This document shows, piece after piece, positions 25,384 through 33,248 of a stretch of DNA of 51,624 bases. The stretch comes from Planosporangium thailandense (lineage in GTDB: Bacteria > Actinomycetota > Actinomycetes > Mycobacteriales > Micromonosporaceae). The notes under the pieces were generated by a model that searched no databases, was not told the DNA's origin, and saw nothing but the letters and a program-made list of their open reading frames with translations. The stretch covers positions 1 through 51,624 of the forward strand of contig NZ_JAATVY010000037.1 of the NCBI RefSeq assembly GCF_011947195.1. Reading direction: 5' to 3'. Position 1 is the first letter of the stretch. Every line of letters begins with the position of its first letter. Position numbers and translations under genes: made by a program.

Positions 25384-25773
25384 CCGGTAAACCCCCTCGG
25401 GTCTCCACTAGCCGGCCCGGGTGGGCAGGCATCAGGAAGGCATCCTTTGGGTTGGCTGGGAGGTTGCTGAGATTCATGACGGACTTGTCATGCGGCTGTC
25501 ATTGTCGATGTCATCCATCGGCTCATCCGCATGAGCTATGGTGTCGGGCCCCCGGGGGACCCGGCCCATCCGTTCGCGGGATGCGGGTCGGCTGACCGGT
25601 GATCGAAGACTCACCCTTGTCGTTGGATGTTTCGGGCAAACCACACCCTACGTACAGCGGCGGCCATCGACCCTGGCGGTCGATCCCACGCTCCGGATCC
25701 AATAGGGCATCGACACCGGTACGCGCCGGGCCTGTCATGTGCGGCCCGCGGAATCGCTTGGGGAGGCAGAGGC
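25384..25773. other. Divergent intergenic region between oxidase operon and two-component genes
   Basis: About 390 bases with no convincing gene. The region holds a cluster of TGTCAT/ATGACA motifs at 25475-25514 (listed separately). The rest shows nothing I can assign. It must hold both the operon promoter (leftward) and the regulator/kinase promoter (rightward). Confidence 0.7.
25475..25514. promoter_or_regulatory. Candidate response-regulator operator (site A)
   Basis: CATGAC-N6-GTCATG is a perfect inverted repeat at 25475-25492. TGTCAT is repeated at 25486, 25497 and 25509, offsets of 11 and 12 bases, the spacing usual for OmpR-family tandem sites. It lies 92 bases upstream of the giant-protein start. 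The identical inverted repeat occurs at 28375-28392. Binding by the regulator at 25774 is inference. Confidence 0.6.
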
Positions 25774-26442
25774 TTGAGCCGGGTGCTTGTCATCGAGGAC
25801 GACGACCGGATCGCCCGGCTTGTCTCCCGCGCGCTCCAGGACGACGGGCACGGTGTGGAACGGGCCGCGCGCGGCGGAGACGGGCTCAACGAGGCCCTCG
25901 CCGGAGATTTCGACCTCGTCGTGCTCGACCTCATGCTCCCCGACATGGCGGGCACCCAGGTGCTCGAGCGCCTGGTCGAGGTTCGACCCGAGCAGCGGGT
26001 GCTCGTCCTGTCGGCGGTCCCCGAGATCGGCACCCGGGTCGCCGTGCTGGAATCGGGCGCGGCCGACTTCCTCGGCAAGCCGTTCGCCGTCGCCGAACTG
26101 CTCGCACGGGTACGGGCGCGGCTGCGGGTACCCGCACCGGGCGCGGCCACCCGGTGGCTGCGCGCCGGACCGGTCCTGCTCGACCTGAGACTGCGCCGGG
26201 CCGAAGTGGACGGCAGGCACGTCGAACTGACATTCCGCGAGTTCCTGCTCCTGCAGCACGTCATGCGGCGCGCCGGCCAGGCCTGCAGCCGCGGCGAGCT
26301 GCTCTCCGACGTGTGGGGCCTCACCTTCGACCCGGGAAGCAACGTCGTCGACGTCTGTGTGCGCCGGCTACGCCAGAAGCTGGACCGGCCGGACCGGATC
26401 GAGACCGTACGCAATGTGGGCTACCGCTTCACCGTCGACTAA
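25774..26442 (+). CDS. OmpR-family response regulator beside the oxidase operon
   Basis: 222 residues. The receiver has VLVIEDDDRIAR, phospho-acceptor Asp in LVVLDLMLPDMAG (about residue 52), and Lys in ADFLGKPFAVAELLARV. The winged helix has ELTFREFLLLQHVMRRAGQACSRGELLSDVW and VVDVCVRRLRQKLD with NVGYRF at the end. The start is TTG 25774, preceded by GGGGAGG at 7-base spacing. It is divergent from the giant-protein/oxidase operon and sits between two copies of CATGAC-N6-GTCATG. It overlaps the kinase gene, with which it forms a pair. It most likely controls the copper-oxidase operon; this is inferred from position and sites. Confidence 0.95.
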   Translation: MSRVLVIEDDDRIARLVSRALQDDGHGVERAARGGDGLNEALAGDFDLVVLDLMLPDMAGTQVLERLVEVRPEQRVLVLSAVPEIGTRVAVLESGAADFLGKPFAVAELLARVRARLRVPAPGAATRWLRAGPVLLDLRLRRAEVDGRHVELTFREFLLLQHVMRRAGQACSRGELLSDVWGLTFDPGSNVVDVCVRRLRQKLDRPDRIETVRNVGYRFTVD

Positions 26443-27505
26443 CCGGCTGCTGGTCGGCGGCTGGGTGGCCGCCGCGGCCGGGTGGTCGGCGCTCATGTAC
26501 CTGCTGCCCGGGCAGGAGACGATCCCGTTCCACTTCATCTGGATCGGCCTGGCGCTCGTCTACGGCTTCACCCGCTGGAAGGCGAGCGGCATGATCACCG
26601 CGCTGGTCGCGGTCACGGCGGTCACCGGCTACATCCTGTGCCACCACGCGGCGGATCGCCAGATCGGCTGGGAGGAGACCGCCGAGGTGCCGCTGATGGC
26701 GAGCATCTTCGGGGTCATGGTGTGGCACGTCAACCGGCGCAACGTCGCCGTCGCCGAGGTGAAGCGGCTGGCGGAGGCGGAGCGGCGGCGCCTGGAGGTG
26801 CAGCAGCTGTTCGTCCGGCTCGCCTCGCACGAGCTGCGCACCCCGATCACCGTCGCCCGTGGCTACACCGAACTGGTGCGCGCCGCCCACAACGACGCGG
26901 ACGTCCTCGAGGACACCGACGTGGTCCTCGACGAGCTGGACAAGCTGGCCCGGATCACGCAGCGACTGGTCACCCTCATGCAGATGGAGGAGCCCTATCC
27001 GCTGCGCGCGTGCGACCTGGACCTGGAGCTGCTCCGGATCGCCCGGCGCTGGGAGCCCACCGCGAACCGGATCTGGTACGTGCGCTCCGACATCGGCACC
27101 GGCGTGGTGAACTCCGAGCGGCTGGAGGCCGCCCTGGACTGCCTGGTCGAGAACGCGGTCAAGTTCACCGCACCCGGCGACCGGATCGAGCTGATCGGCC
27201 GCGCGGACGCGGCGGGATGGCAGATCCAGGTGATCGACACCGGCGCTGGCATGACACCCGAAACGGCGGCCGCGCTGGACACCTGGACTCCCCGGGGACG
27301 CACCGCCACCGGCACCGGACTGGGTCTGGCGATCGTCCGCTCGGTCGTACAGGCGCTCGGCGGCGAGGTCCGCGTCGACACCGAGCTCGGCCGGGGCACC
27401 ACCGTCACGCTGTCGGTCCCGGCCGGCGGCAGCAGCCCGTCGGCGCCCGCCGGCCCGCCCGCCACGGCAAACCCGACCTCGTCGGCCACGGTCGTGGTGC
27501 AGTAG
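26414..27505 (+). CDS. Sensor histidine kinase beside the oxidase operon
   Basis: 363 residues. Three short membrane helices at the N-terminus (about 10-95) leave almost no extracytoplasmic loop, so the signal is probably sensed within or near the membrane. Conserved His and Cys near the helices (GYILCHHAADRQIGW) could bind metal. The phospho-acceptor box is LASHELRTPITVARGY. The N box is ENAVKF, G1 is DTGAGM, and G2 is GTGLGLAIVRSVVQALGG. A Ser/Pro tail ends the protein. The start chosen is ATG 26414, inside the end of the regulator gene (29-base overlap). Its partner is the regulator at 25774. Confidence 0.92.
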   Translation: MWATASPSTNRLLVGGWVAAAAGWSALMYLLPGQETIPFHFIWIGLALVYGFTRWKASGMITALVAVTAVTGYILCHHAADRQIGWEETAEVPLMASIFGVMVWHVNRRNVAVAEVKRLAEAERRRLEVQQLFVRLASHELRTPITVARGYTELVRAAHNDADVLEDTDVVLDELDKLARITQRLVTLMQMEEPYPLRACDLDLELLRIARRWEPTANRIWYVRSDIGTGVVNSERLEAALDCLVENAVKFTAPGDRIELIGRADAAGWQIQVIDTGAGMTPETAAALDTWTPRGRTATGTGLGLAIVRSVVQALGGEVRVDTELGRGTTVTLSVPAGGSSPSAPAGPPATANPTSSATVVVQ

Positions 27506-27548
27506 TAGGTCCCCGGGCCCGACGACCCGGAGCCACGAGCCGGCTCAG

Positions 27549-28334
27549 CTACCCGAGGCCGGTACCCGAGGACCGCCCCGCCGTGGCCATCTCCGCAGCG
27601 TCCGACCCGGCACCGGCGGCCGGGGCGCCCGCGCCGTGCGCCAGCCGGCGGCGGGTACGGACCAGCGCGATGATGAGCATGCCGACGACGACCACGGCGC
27701 CGACGAGCAGGGTCAGCAGCCAGGCCTGCACCGGCGACGACTTCCCGGTCGCGGTCGCGGTCTTGCCGATCCACTTCAGCGATCCGTTGATCTCGAACGG
27801 GGTCCCGTCCGCGATGGCGTGCACCGTCCAGTTGCCGACCAGGTGCGGGTGCGTGGGGTCGGCCGCGACCGCGGGTGGCCGCGTCGCGCCCATCCAGTGG
27901 ATGCGGTGGTCGTGCCAACGGACCTTGCCGGTGGCGCCGATCCGCTTCCACGCCGGCGCGACACTGCTGTCGGGCTGGGCCTGCGCGGTCGGCACGCTCG
28001 CGGAGAACAGCGTCTGGTTGACGTACGTGGTCTGCGACAGCTCGTTCTCTTCCGCGCTGGTGGGCGTCAACCGCAGGTAAGGCTCGCCGCCGTAGCCGAG
28101 CACCACGACCGTGGCGGGGCCCGCGTTCGACAGCTCGATCCACTCCCCGCCCGGATCGACGCTCGCCGTCACCCCGGCGACCGCCGGCGTGACCCCGCCG
28201 GTGATCTCGGTCCGGTAGTAGGGTGCGTCCGGCTGTTGCTGAGCCGGAGCGTGGGCGCCAGCGGGTGCGGCGACGACCAGCATCGCGGCCAGCGCCGTCA
28301 GCACCCCCACGGTGTACCTCATCGCCCTGCTCAT
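27549..28334 (-). CDS. Exported, C-terminally anchored protein sharing the oxidase operator
   Basis: 261 residues. The signal peptide ends near AGAHA (about residue 29). A beta-rich extracytoplasmic region (about 30-205) includes GGEPYLRLTP, a His/Trp cluster WHDHRIHWMG, and THPHLVGNWTVHAI. One transmembrane helix near the C-terminus (about 210-235) is followed by a basic cytoplasmic tail. The layout and His-rich region recall copper-handling proteins such as the YcnI type, but I do not recognise a firm family. An inverted repeat identical to that before the oxidase operon lies 41 bases upstream, so it is probably co-regulated. The start is ATG 28334 or 28322. Confidence 0.82.
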   Translation of the reverse strand: MSRAMRYTVGVLTALAAMLVVAAPAGAHAPAQQQPDAPYYRTEITGGVTPAVAGVTASVDPGGEWIELSNAGPATVVVLGYGGEPYLRLTPTSAEENELSQTTYVNQTLFSASVPTAQAQPDSSVAPAWKRIGATGKVRWHDHRIHWMGATRPPAVAADPTHPHLVGNWTVHAIADGTPFEINGSLKWIGKTATATGKSSPVQAWLLTLLVGAVVVVGMLIIALVRTRRRLAHGAGAPAAGAGSDAAEMATAGRSSGTGLG

Positions 28335-28374
28335 CCGGTCATTGTGGCTGGTACTGGCCCGAGGTGACCAGGAA

Positions 28375-28392
28375 CATGACTGAAGTGTCATG
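28375..28392. promoter_or_regulatory. Candidate response-regulator operator (site B)
   Basis: CATGAC-N6-GTCATG is a perfect inverted repeat identical in both arms to site A at 25475-25492. It is placed 41 bases upstream of the ATG at 28334 (leftward). It also lies 121 bases upstream of egtA, so an effect on egtA cannot be excluded. Confidence 0.6.
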
Positions 28393-28512
28393 ACTGCACC
28401 CCTTGCACATACGGGCAGCCGAACCACCCGGATTCGGGCCAGATCCGCTGTGCTTGTCGGCGCGCCGTGGGTAGCGTCGCACAAAGAACGATCCACGGCG
28501 GCCGGGGAGCCT

Positions 28513-29736
28513 ATGGCGGACCTTGCGAAGCGGCGCGATACCGAGGCCGGCATCCTGCACGAGGTGTGCGAGGCCGAGGGCTACATCGCCTCGATCTGCT
28601 TCAAGACCGGACCTCCCGCGCTCGTCGGCGTCGAACTCGAATGGACAGTCCATGACAGGCACGCGCCGGGCGCTCCGCTCGACCCGGCCCTGCTGCGCCG
28701 GGCGCTCGGCCCCCACGCGCCGCCCACCCTGGCCCCCGACGGTCCGCACCAGCCGCTGCCCGGTGGCGGGCTCGTCACGCTGGAGCCGGGTGGCCAGGTA
28801 GAGATCTCGTCGGCGCCCGCGGCCGCGCTCACCGCGCTGCGCCACGCCGTCGACGGCGACAGAGACCGGCTCGCCCGGCTCCTGGCAGCCGTTGACCTGC
28901 ACCTTGGCGATTCCGGCATCGACCCGCACCGACGCCCGTGCCGCCTGATCGACACCCCCCGGTACGCGGCGATGCAGCGGGCCTTCGACGCCCACGGACC
29001 GCACGGCCACACCATGATGTGCAGTACGGCCGGCCTGCAGATCTGTGTGGACGCGGGCGAGCCGCACCGGATCGCCGACCGGTGGGCCGCCATCCACGCA
29101 CTCGGCCCGGTCCTGCTCGCGACGTTCGCGACCGCCCGCCGGCACGCCGGCCGCGACAGCGGTTGGGCGTCGGCCCGGATGGCGGCCTGGCTGGGCATGG
29201 ATCACCGCCGCACAGGCCCGGTCGGGACCGCGGGCGACCCGGGGCTCGCCTGGGCCCGGTACGCCCTCACCGCTCCCCTGCTGTGCGTGCGCCGCCCCGG
29301 CGGTTGCTGGGATGCTCCGCCGGGGGTCACCTTCGCCGACTGGATCGCGGGCGCGCTCACCCCGCCCCCGACCACCGACGATCTCGCCTACCACCTGAGC
29401 ACCCTGTTTCCGCCGGTACGCCCGCGCGGATACCTGGAGCTGCGGTTCCTGGACGCCCAGCCCGGCGGCGAATGGTTCGCGCCGGTCGCGGTCGTGACCG
29501 CGCTGCTCGGCGACGACACCGATCTCGACGCCGCGCGGGCCGTCTGCGAGCCGATGGAGGGCCGCTGGCGGGACGCGGCCCGGCTGGGCCTGACCGACCC
29601 CGCACTCGCGCGCGCCGCGACGGGGCTGCTCGAGGTCGCGGCGCGGGCGCTCGGACGGACGGGGCTGCCGTCAGCCGAGCGGGACGCGGTGATCGGCGTG
29701 GTCGAACGACGTCTCAACGGAAAGGCGGGACCGTGA
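28513..29736 (+). CDS. egtA: Glutamate-cysteine ligase EgtA
   Basis: 407 residues. It makes gamma-glutamylcysteine, the sulfur donor for EgtB in ergothioneine synthesis. The GCS2-type ligase pattern includes VGVELEWTVHD near residue 40, PGGQVEISSAPAAAL (about 92-107), HTMMCSTAGLQICVDAG, and YLELRFLDAQPGGEWF near the C-terminus. The start chosen is ATG 28513, with GGGGAG upstream; the ATG at 28390 would overlap the inverted repeat at 28375-28392 and add an atypical leader. It is the first gene of egtABCD and ends in a GTGA overlap with egtB. Confidence 0.95.
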   Translation: MADLAKRRDTEAGILHEVCEAEGYIASICFKTGPPALVGVELEWTVHDRHAPGAPLDPALLRRALGPHAPPTLAPDGPHQPLPGGGLVTLEPGGQVEISSAPAAALTALRHAVDGDRDRLARLLAAVDLHLGDSGIDPHRRPCRLIDTPRYAAMQRAFDAHGPHGHTMMCSTAGLQICVDAGEPHRIADRWAAIHALGPVLLATFATARRHAGRDSGWASARMAAWLGMDHRRTGPVGTAGDPGLAWARYALTAPLLCVRRPGGCWDAPPGVTFADWIAGALTPPPTTDDLAYHLSTLFPPVRPRGYLELRFLDAQPGGEWFAPVAVVTALLGDDTDLDAARAVCEPMEGRWRDAARLGLTDPALARAATGLLEVAARALGRTGLPSAERDAVIGVVERRLNGKAGP

Positions 29737-31052
29737 TCGATCAGATGACCGGGCGGCTGCGCGCGCACCTCGCGGCCGAACTGGAGCGCACCCGGGCGCG
29801 TACCGCGCTGCTCACCGACGCCGTGGACGACGCCGACCTGGTGCGCCAGCACTCCCCGCTGATGTCGCCACTGGTGTGGGACCTCGCGCACGTCGGCAAC
29901 CAGGAGGAGCTGTGGCTGGTACGCGACGTCGGCGGGCGCGAGCCGGTACGGCGCGACATCGACGAGCTGTACGACGCGTTCAAGCATCCCCGCCGCGACC
30001 GGCCGCAACTGCCGCTGCTGTCACCCGCGGAGGCGCGCGGGTACGTGCGGACGGTCCGCGACAAGGTGCTGGACCTGCTGGACGGGGTGCCGTTCTCCGG
30101 TCGCCGGCTGACCGCGGACGGCTTCGCGTTCGGCATGATCGTCCAGCACGAGCAGCAGCACGACGAGACGATGCTGGCGACACACCAGCTTCGACTCGGG
30201 CCGGCCGTCCTGCACGCGCTTCCCCCGCCGCGCGCCACCGTCGGCGTGTCCGGTGAGGTGCTGATCCCGGCCGGCCCGTTCACCATGGGCACGTCCACGG
30301 AGCCCTGGGCGCTGGACAACGAGCGGCCGGCGCACGCCGTCGACGTGCCGGCGTTCTTCATCGACGCCGGGTGCGTGACCAACGGCGAGTACGCGGCGTT
30401 CATCGCCGACGGCGGGTACGACCAGCCGCGGTGGTGGAGCGAAGCCGGCTGGCGGCACCGGGTCGAAGCCGGCCTGGTGGCGCCCATGCACTGGCGGCGC
30501 GACGGCGACGGGTGGGCCTACACCCGCTTCGGCCGTACCGAGCCGGTCGACCCGGGCGAGCCGGTCGTGCACGTGTGCTTCCACGAGGCGCAGGCGTACG
30601 CCGCGTGGGCCGGTAAGCGCCTGCCCACCGAGGCGGAGTGGGAGAAGGCCGCCCGGTACGACCCGGCGACCGGGCGAACACGACGCTACCCCTGGGGCGA
30701 CGGGTCACCGCTGCCGCACCACGCCAACCTCGGCCAGCGCCACCTCGCACCGGCGCCCGCGGGCGCGTACCCTCTCGGCGCCTCGCCGGCCGGCGTGTAC
30801 CAGCTCATCGGGGACGTGTGGGAGTGGACCGCGTCCGACTTCACCGGCTACCCCGGCTTCGCGGCGTTCCCGTACCGCGAGTACTCGCAGGTGTTCTTCG
30901 GGCCGCGCTACAAGGTGCTGCGCGGTGGCTCGTTCGGCACCGACGCGACGGCCTGTCGCGGCACCTTCCGCAACTGGGACTTCCCGATCCGCCGGCAGAT
31001 CTTCGCCGGTTTCCGCTGCGCCCGCGACGCGACCCCCGCGGAGCCCGGCTGA
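29733..31052 (+). CDS. egtB: Ergothioneine sulfoxide synthase EgtB
   Basis: 439 residues. This non-heme iron enzyme joins gamma-Glu-Cys to hercynine with O2. The N-terminal DinB-like domain carries the iron-binding His: WDLAHVGNQEE (about residue 50) and HEQQHDETM (HxxxHxE, about 140-146). The C-terminal formylglycine-generating-enzyme-like domain includes PFTMGTSTEPWALDNERPAH, LPTEAEWEKAAR, YPWGDGS, GDVWEWTASDF, LRGGSF and a final GFRCAR. It starts at GTG 29733, overlapping the egtA stop, and its TGA overlaps the egtC ATG. This tight coupling is typical of actinobacterial egt operons. Confidence 0.97.
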   Translation: MIDQMTGRLRAHLAAELERTRARTALLTDAVDDADLVRQHSPLMSPLVWDLAHVGNQEELWLVRDVGGREPVRRDIDELYDAFKHPRRDRPQLPLLSPAEARGYVRTVRDKVLDLLDGVPFSGRRLTADGFAFGMIVQHEQQHDETMLATHQLRLGPAVLHALPPPRATVGVSGEVLIPAGPFTMGTSTEPWALDNERPAHAVDVPAFFIDAGCVTNGEYAAFIADGGYDQPRWWSEAGWRHRVEAGLVAPMHWRRDGDGWAYTRFGRTEPVDPGEPVVHVCFHEAQAYAAWAGKRLPTEAEWEKAARYDPATGRTRRYPWGDGSPLPHHANLGQRHLAPAPAGAYPLGASPAGVYQLIGDVWEWTASDFTGYPGFAAFPYREYSQVFFGPRYKVLRGGSFGTDATACRGTFRNWDFPIRRQIFAGFRCARDATPAEPG

Positions 31053-31801
31053 TGTGCCGTCACCTGGCCTACCTGGGGCCACCGGTCCCGCTGGCCCGGC
31101 TGCTGACCGAGCCGCCACACTCGCTGCTGCACCAGTCATGGGCGCCGGCCGACATGCGCGGCGGCGGCACGATCAACGCCGACGGGTACGGGGTCGGCTG
31201 GTACCCCGGCGACGGCCGGACCGCGCTGCGGTACCGGTGCGACCGTCCGATGTGGGCAGACGCCGGCCTGCCGGCGCTGGCCGCCGCGGTGATGTCGCGC
31301 GGCGTCCTGGCGGCGGTCCGCAGCGCGACGGTCGGGATGCCCATCGTGGAGACCGCGGTCGCGCCCTTCACCGACGGGCCCTGGCTGTTCAGCCACAACG
31401 GCGCGATCGCAGGCTGGCCGGACTCGGTGGCCAAGGTCGCGTCCCAGCTGCCCACCGTCGACCTGCTCACCCTCGATGCACCCACCGACGCCGCCCTGCT
31501 GTGGGCCCTGGTGCGCGCCCGGCTGCGGGCCGGCGCGACCCCGGCGCGCGCCGTCGCCGAAACCGTCACCGAGGTCGCCGACGCGGCGCCGGGTTCGCGG
31601 CTGAACCTGCTGCTCACCGACGGGACGCAGATCGTCGCCACCACCGCCGGCCACGCCCTGTCGGTGCGCCGCGCCGACGGGCTCGTACTGGTCAGCTCGG
31701 AACCGCTCGACGACGACCCGTCCTGGGAGCCGGTGCCACCGGGGCGTCTCGTCGTCGCCACCACCGCAACCGTCGACATCGCCGAATGGGGCAGCCCGTG
31801 A
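31052..31801 (+). CDS. egtC: Gamma-glutamyl-hercynylcysteine sulfoxide hydrolase EgtC
   Basis: 249 residues. It is a class II (Ntn) glutamine-amidotransferase-like hydrolase that removes the gamma-glutamyl group from the EgtB product. Met1 is followed by Cys2, the nucleophile after Met removal (MCRHLAYLGPP). Other hallmarks are NADGYGVGWY, a conserved LAAVRSATVG, and FSHNGAIAGW. The ATG at 31052 shares its A with the egtB TGA. The stop overlaps the egtD GTG (GTGA). Confidence 0.97.
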   Translation: MCRHLAYLGPPVPLARLLTEPPHSLLHQSWAPADMRGGGTINADGYGVGWYPGDGRTALRYRCDRPMWADAGLPALAAAVMSRGVLAAVRSATVGMPIVETAVAPFTDGPWLFSHNGAIAGWPDSVAKVASQLPTVDLLTLDAPTDAALLWALVRARLRAGATPARAVAETVTEVADAAPGSRLNLLLTDGTQIVATTAGHALSVRRADGLVLVSSEPLDDDPSWEPVPPGRLVVATTATVDIAEWGSP

Positions 31802-32769
31802 ACGTACCCGACCTGGAGATCTACCTCACCGACCGGGACCTGGCGCGGTCCCTGCGATCCGACGTACGCGCCGGGCTCACCGCGACACCGAAGTGGCTGC
31901 CACCCAAGTGGTTCTACGACGCGCGTGGCAGCGCGCTGTTCGAGGAGATCACCCGGCTTCCGGAGTACTACCCCACCAGGGCCGAGCGGGCGATCCTGCG
32001 GGCACGCGCGCCGGAGATCGCCTTGCTCACCGAGGCGAAGACGCTGGTGGAGCTGGGCTCCGGGTCGTCGGAGAAGACCCGGCTGCTGCTCGACGCGCTC
32101 TGCCGCCACGGCACCCTGGGCGCGTTCATACCGCTGGACGTGTCCGTGACCGCGCTGGGCGAGGCGGTCTCGGCGCTGCGGTCGGAGTACCCGGGGCTGG
32201 CCGTGCACGGCATCGTCGACGACTTCACCCGGCATCTTCGACTGCCGCCCCACGGCGGCGCCCGGCTGGTCGCCTTCCTGGGCGGAACCCTCGGCAACCT
32301 GCTGCCGGACGAGCGCCACGACTTCCTCGCCGGCCTGCGCGCCGCCGTCGAGCCCGGTGAGTGGCTGCTGCTCGGCGCCGATCTGGTCAAGGACGAGCGC
32401 CTCCTGCTGCCCGCCTACGACGACGCGGCCGGTGTCACCGCCGAGTTCAATCGCAACGTGCTGCGCGTGATCAACCGGGAGCTGCACGCCGGCTTCGACG
32501 CGGAGGCCTTCGACCACGTGGCGCGGTGGGACGCCGCCAACGAATGGATCGAGATGCGGCTGCGGGCCCGCGACGCGATGCGGGTATCGATCAAGGACCT
32601 GGACCTCGTCGTCGAGTTCGCCGCCGGCGAGCAGGTGCGTACCGAGGTGTCCGCGAAGTTCCGCAGGCACGGGCTCGAACGGGAGCTCGACGCGGCCGGG
32701 TTCGCGCCGTACCGGTGGTGGACCGACCCCGACGGGCTGTTCGCCGTCTCGCTGTCACGCGCCCGCTGA
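31798..32769 (+). CDS. egtD: L-histidine N-alpha-trimethyltransferase EgtD
   Basis: 323 residues. It trimethylates histidine to hercynine using SAM. The N-terminal PKWLPPKWFYDARGSALFEEI and PEYYPTRAE stretches are characteristic. The SAM site is LVELGSGSSEKTRLLL (about residues 80-95), and FLGGTLGNL (about 160) is also conserved. Substrate-binding residues typical of EgtD are seen near EFNRNVLRVINREL. It starts at GTG 31798, coupled to egtC. egtE, the PLP C-S lyase, is not next to it; the last step must be encoded elsewhere or done by another lyase. Confidence 0.97.
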   Translation: MNVPDLEIYLTDRDLARSLRSDVRAGLTATPKWLPPKWFYDARGSALFEEITRLPEYYPTRAERAILRARAPEIALLTEAKTLVELGSGSSEKTRLLLDALCRHGTLGAFIPLDVSVTALGEAVSALRSEYPGLAVHGIVDDFTRHLRLPPHGGARLVAFLGGTLGNLLPDERHDFLAGLRAAVEPGEWLLLGADLVKDERLLLPAYDDAAGVTAEFNRNVLRVINRELHAGFDAEAFDHVARWDAANEWIEMRLRARDAMRVSIKDLDLVVEFAAGEQVRTEVSAKFRRHGLERELDAAGFAPYRWWTDPDGLFAVSLSRAR

Positions 32770-32867
32770 GCCGTCGGCTCCGCACGCCCCGGTTAGCGAC
32801 GACCGGCGGAGGGTAGCGCCGTACCCGCACGCTCGCAGCGCTGCCGAGCCGGCGGAGGGATCGTGGC

Positions 32868-33143
32868 ATGGAACCGGTCAAGCGATGGTGGCGGTGGCTC
32901 GCAGCGGCCGCCGGCACGATCGTCACCAGCTGGCTGATGCCCGCGGCAGCCTGGGCGCAGGCCGGCCCGGGCACCCGCCTGGTCGGCGACGAACTGGCCC
33001 GGCGATCCCGCCAATCCCCGTCGGGGCTGCTGGCCGGCTGCTGCTGCCTCATGGTCGTCCTCGTCATCGTGCTCATCGTCATGCAGTTCCGGCGGCTCAG
33101 GCGCAGACGGAACACCGACACCACGTCGCAGGGCCCGCCGTAA
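32868..33143 (+). CDS. Small membrane protein
   Basis: 91 residues. An N-terminal hydrophobic segment with Ala-rich end (AAAWAQAGP) looks like a signal peptide (about 10-30). It is followed by a short exposed stretch, a strongly hydrophobic helix with three adjacent Cys (LLAGCCCLMVVLVIVLIV, about 54-72), and a basic Arg-rich tail. The CCC run at the helix start may be a site of acylation or disulfide formation. The function is unknown. It starts at ATG 32868 after a GGAGGGATCGTGGC region. Confidence 0.7.
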   Translation: MEPVKRWWRWLAAAAGTIVTSWLMPAAAWAQAGPGTRLVGDELARRSRQSPSGLLAGCCCLMVVLVIVLIVMQFRRLRRRRNTDTTSQGPP

Positions 33144-33224
33144 CAGCTCCGTCCCGCAGACTGCGGCCGGTCGTGGGGACGACCGCTGCTCGCCCACGCA
33201 CGCCCACTACGACCTGGAGGTCAG

Positions 33225-33248
33225 ATGAAAGGACGGCCGAAGCAGTGA
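33225..33248 (+). CDS. Possible seven-codon leader peptide overlapping the phosphoesterase start
   Basis: ATG 33225 follows GGAGG by four bases and encodes MKGRPKQ, then TGA at 33246. The TGA overlaps the GTG of the phosphoesterase gene (33245) as GTGA. The phosphoesterase GTG itself lacks a well-spaced Shine-Dalgarno, so re-initiation after this short frame may drive it. Read from sequence only; expression is not known. Confidence 0.4.
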   Translation: MKGRPKQ

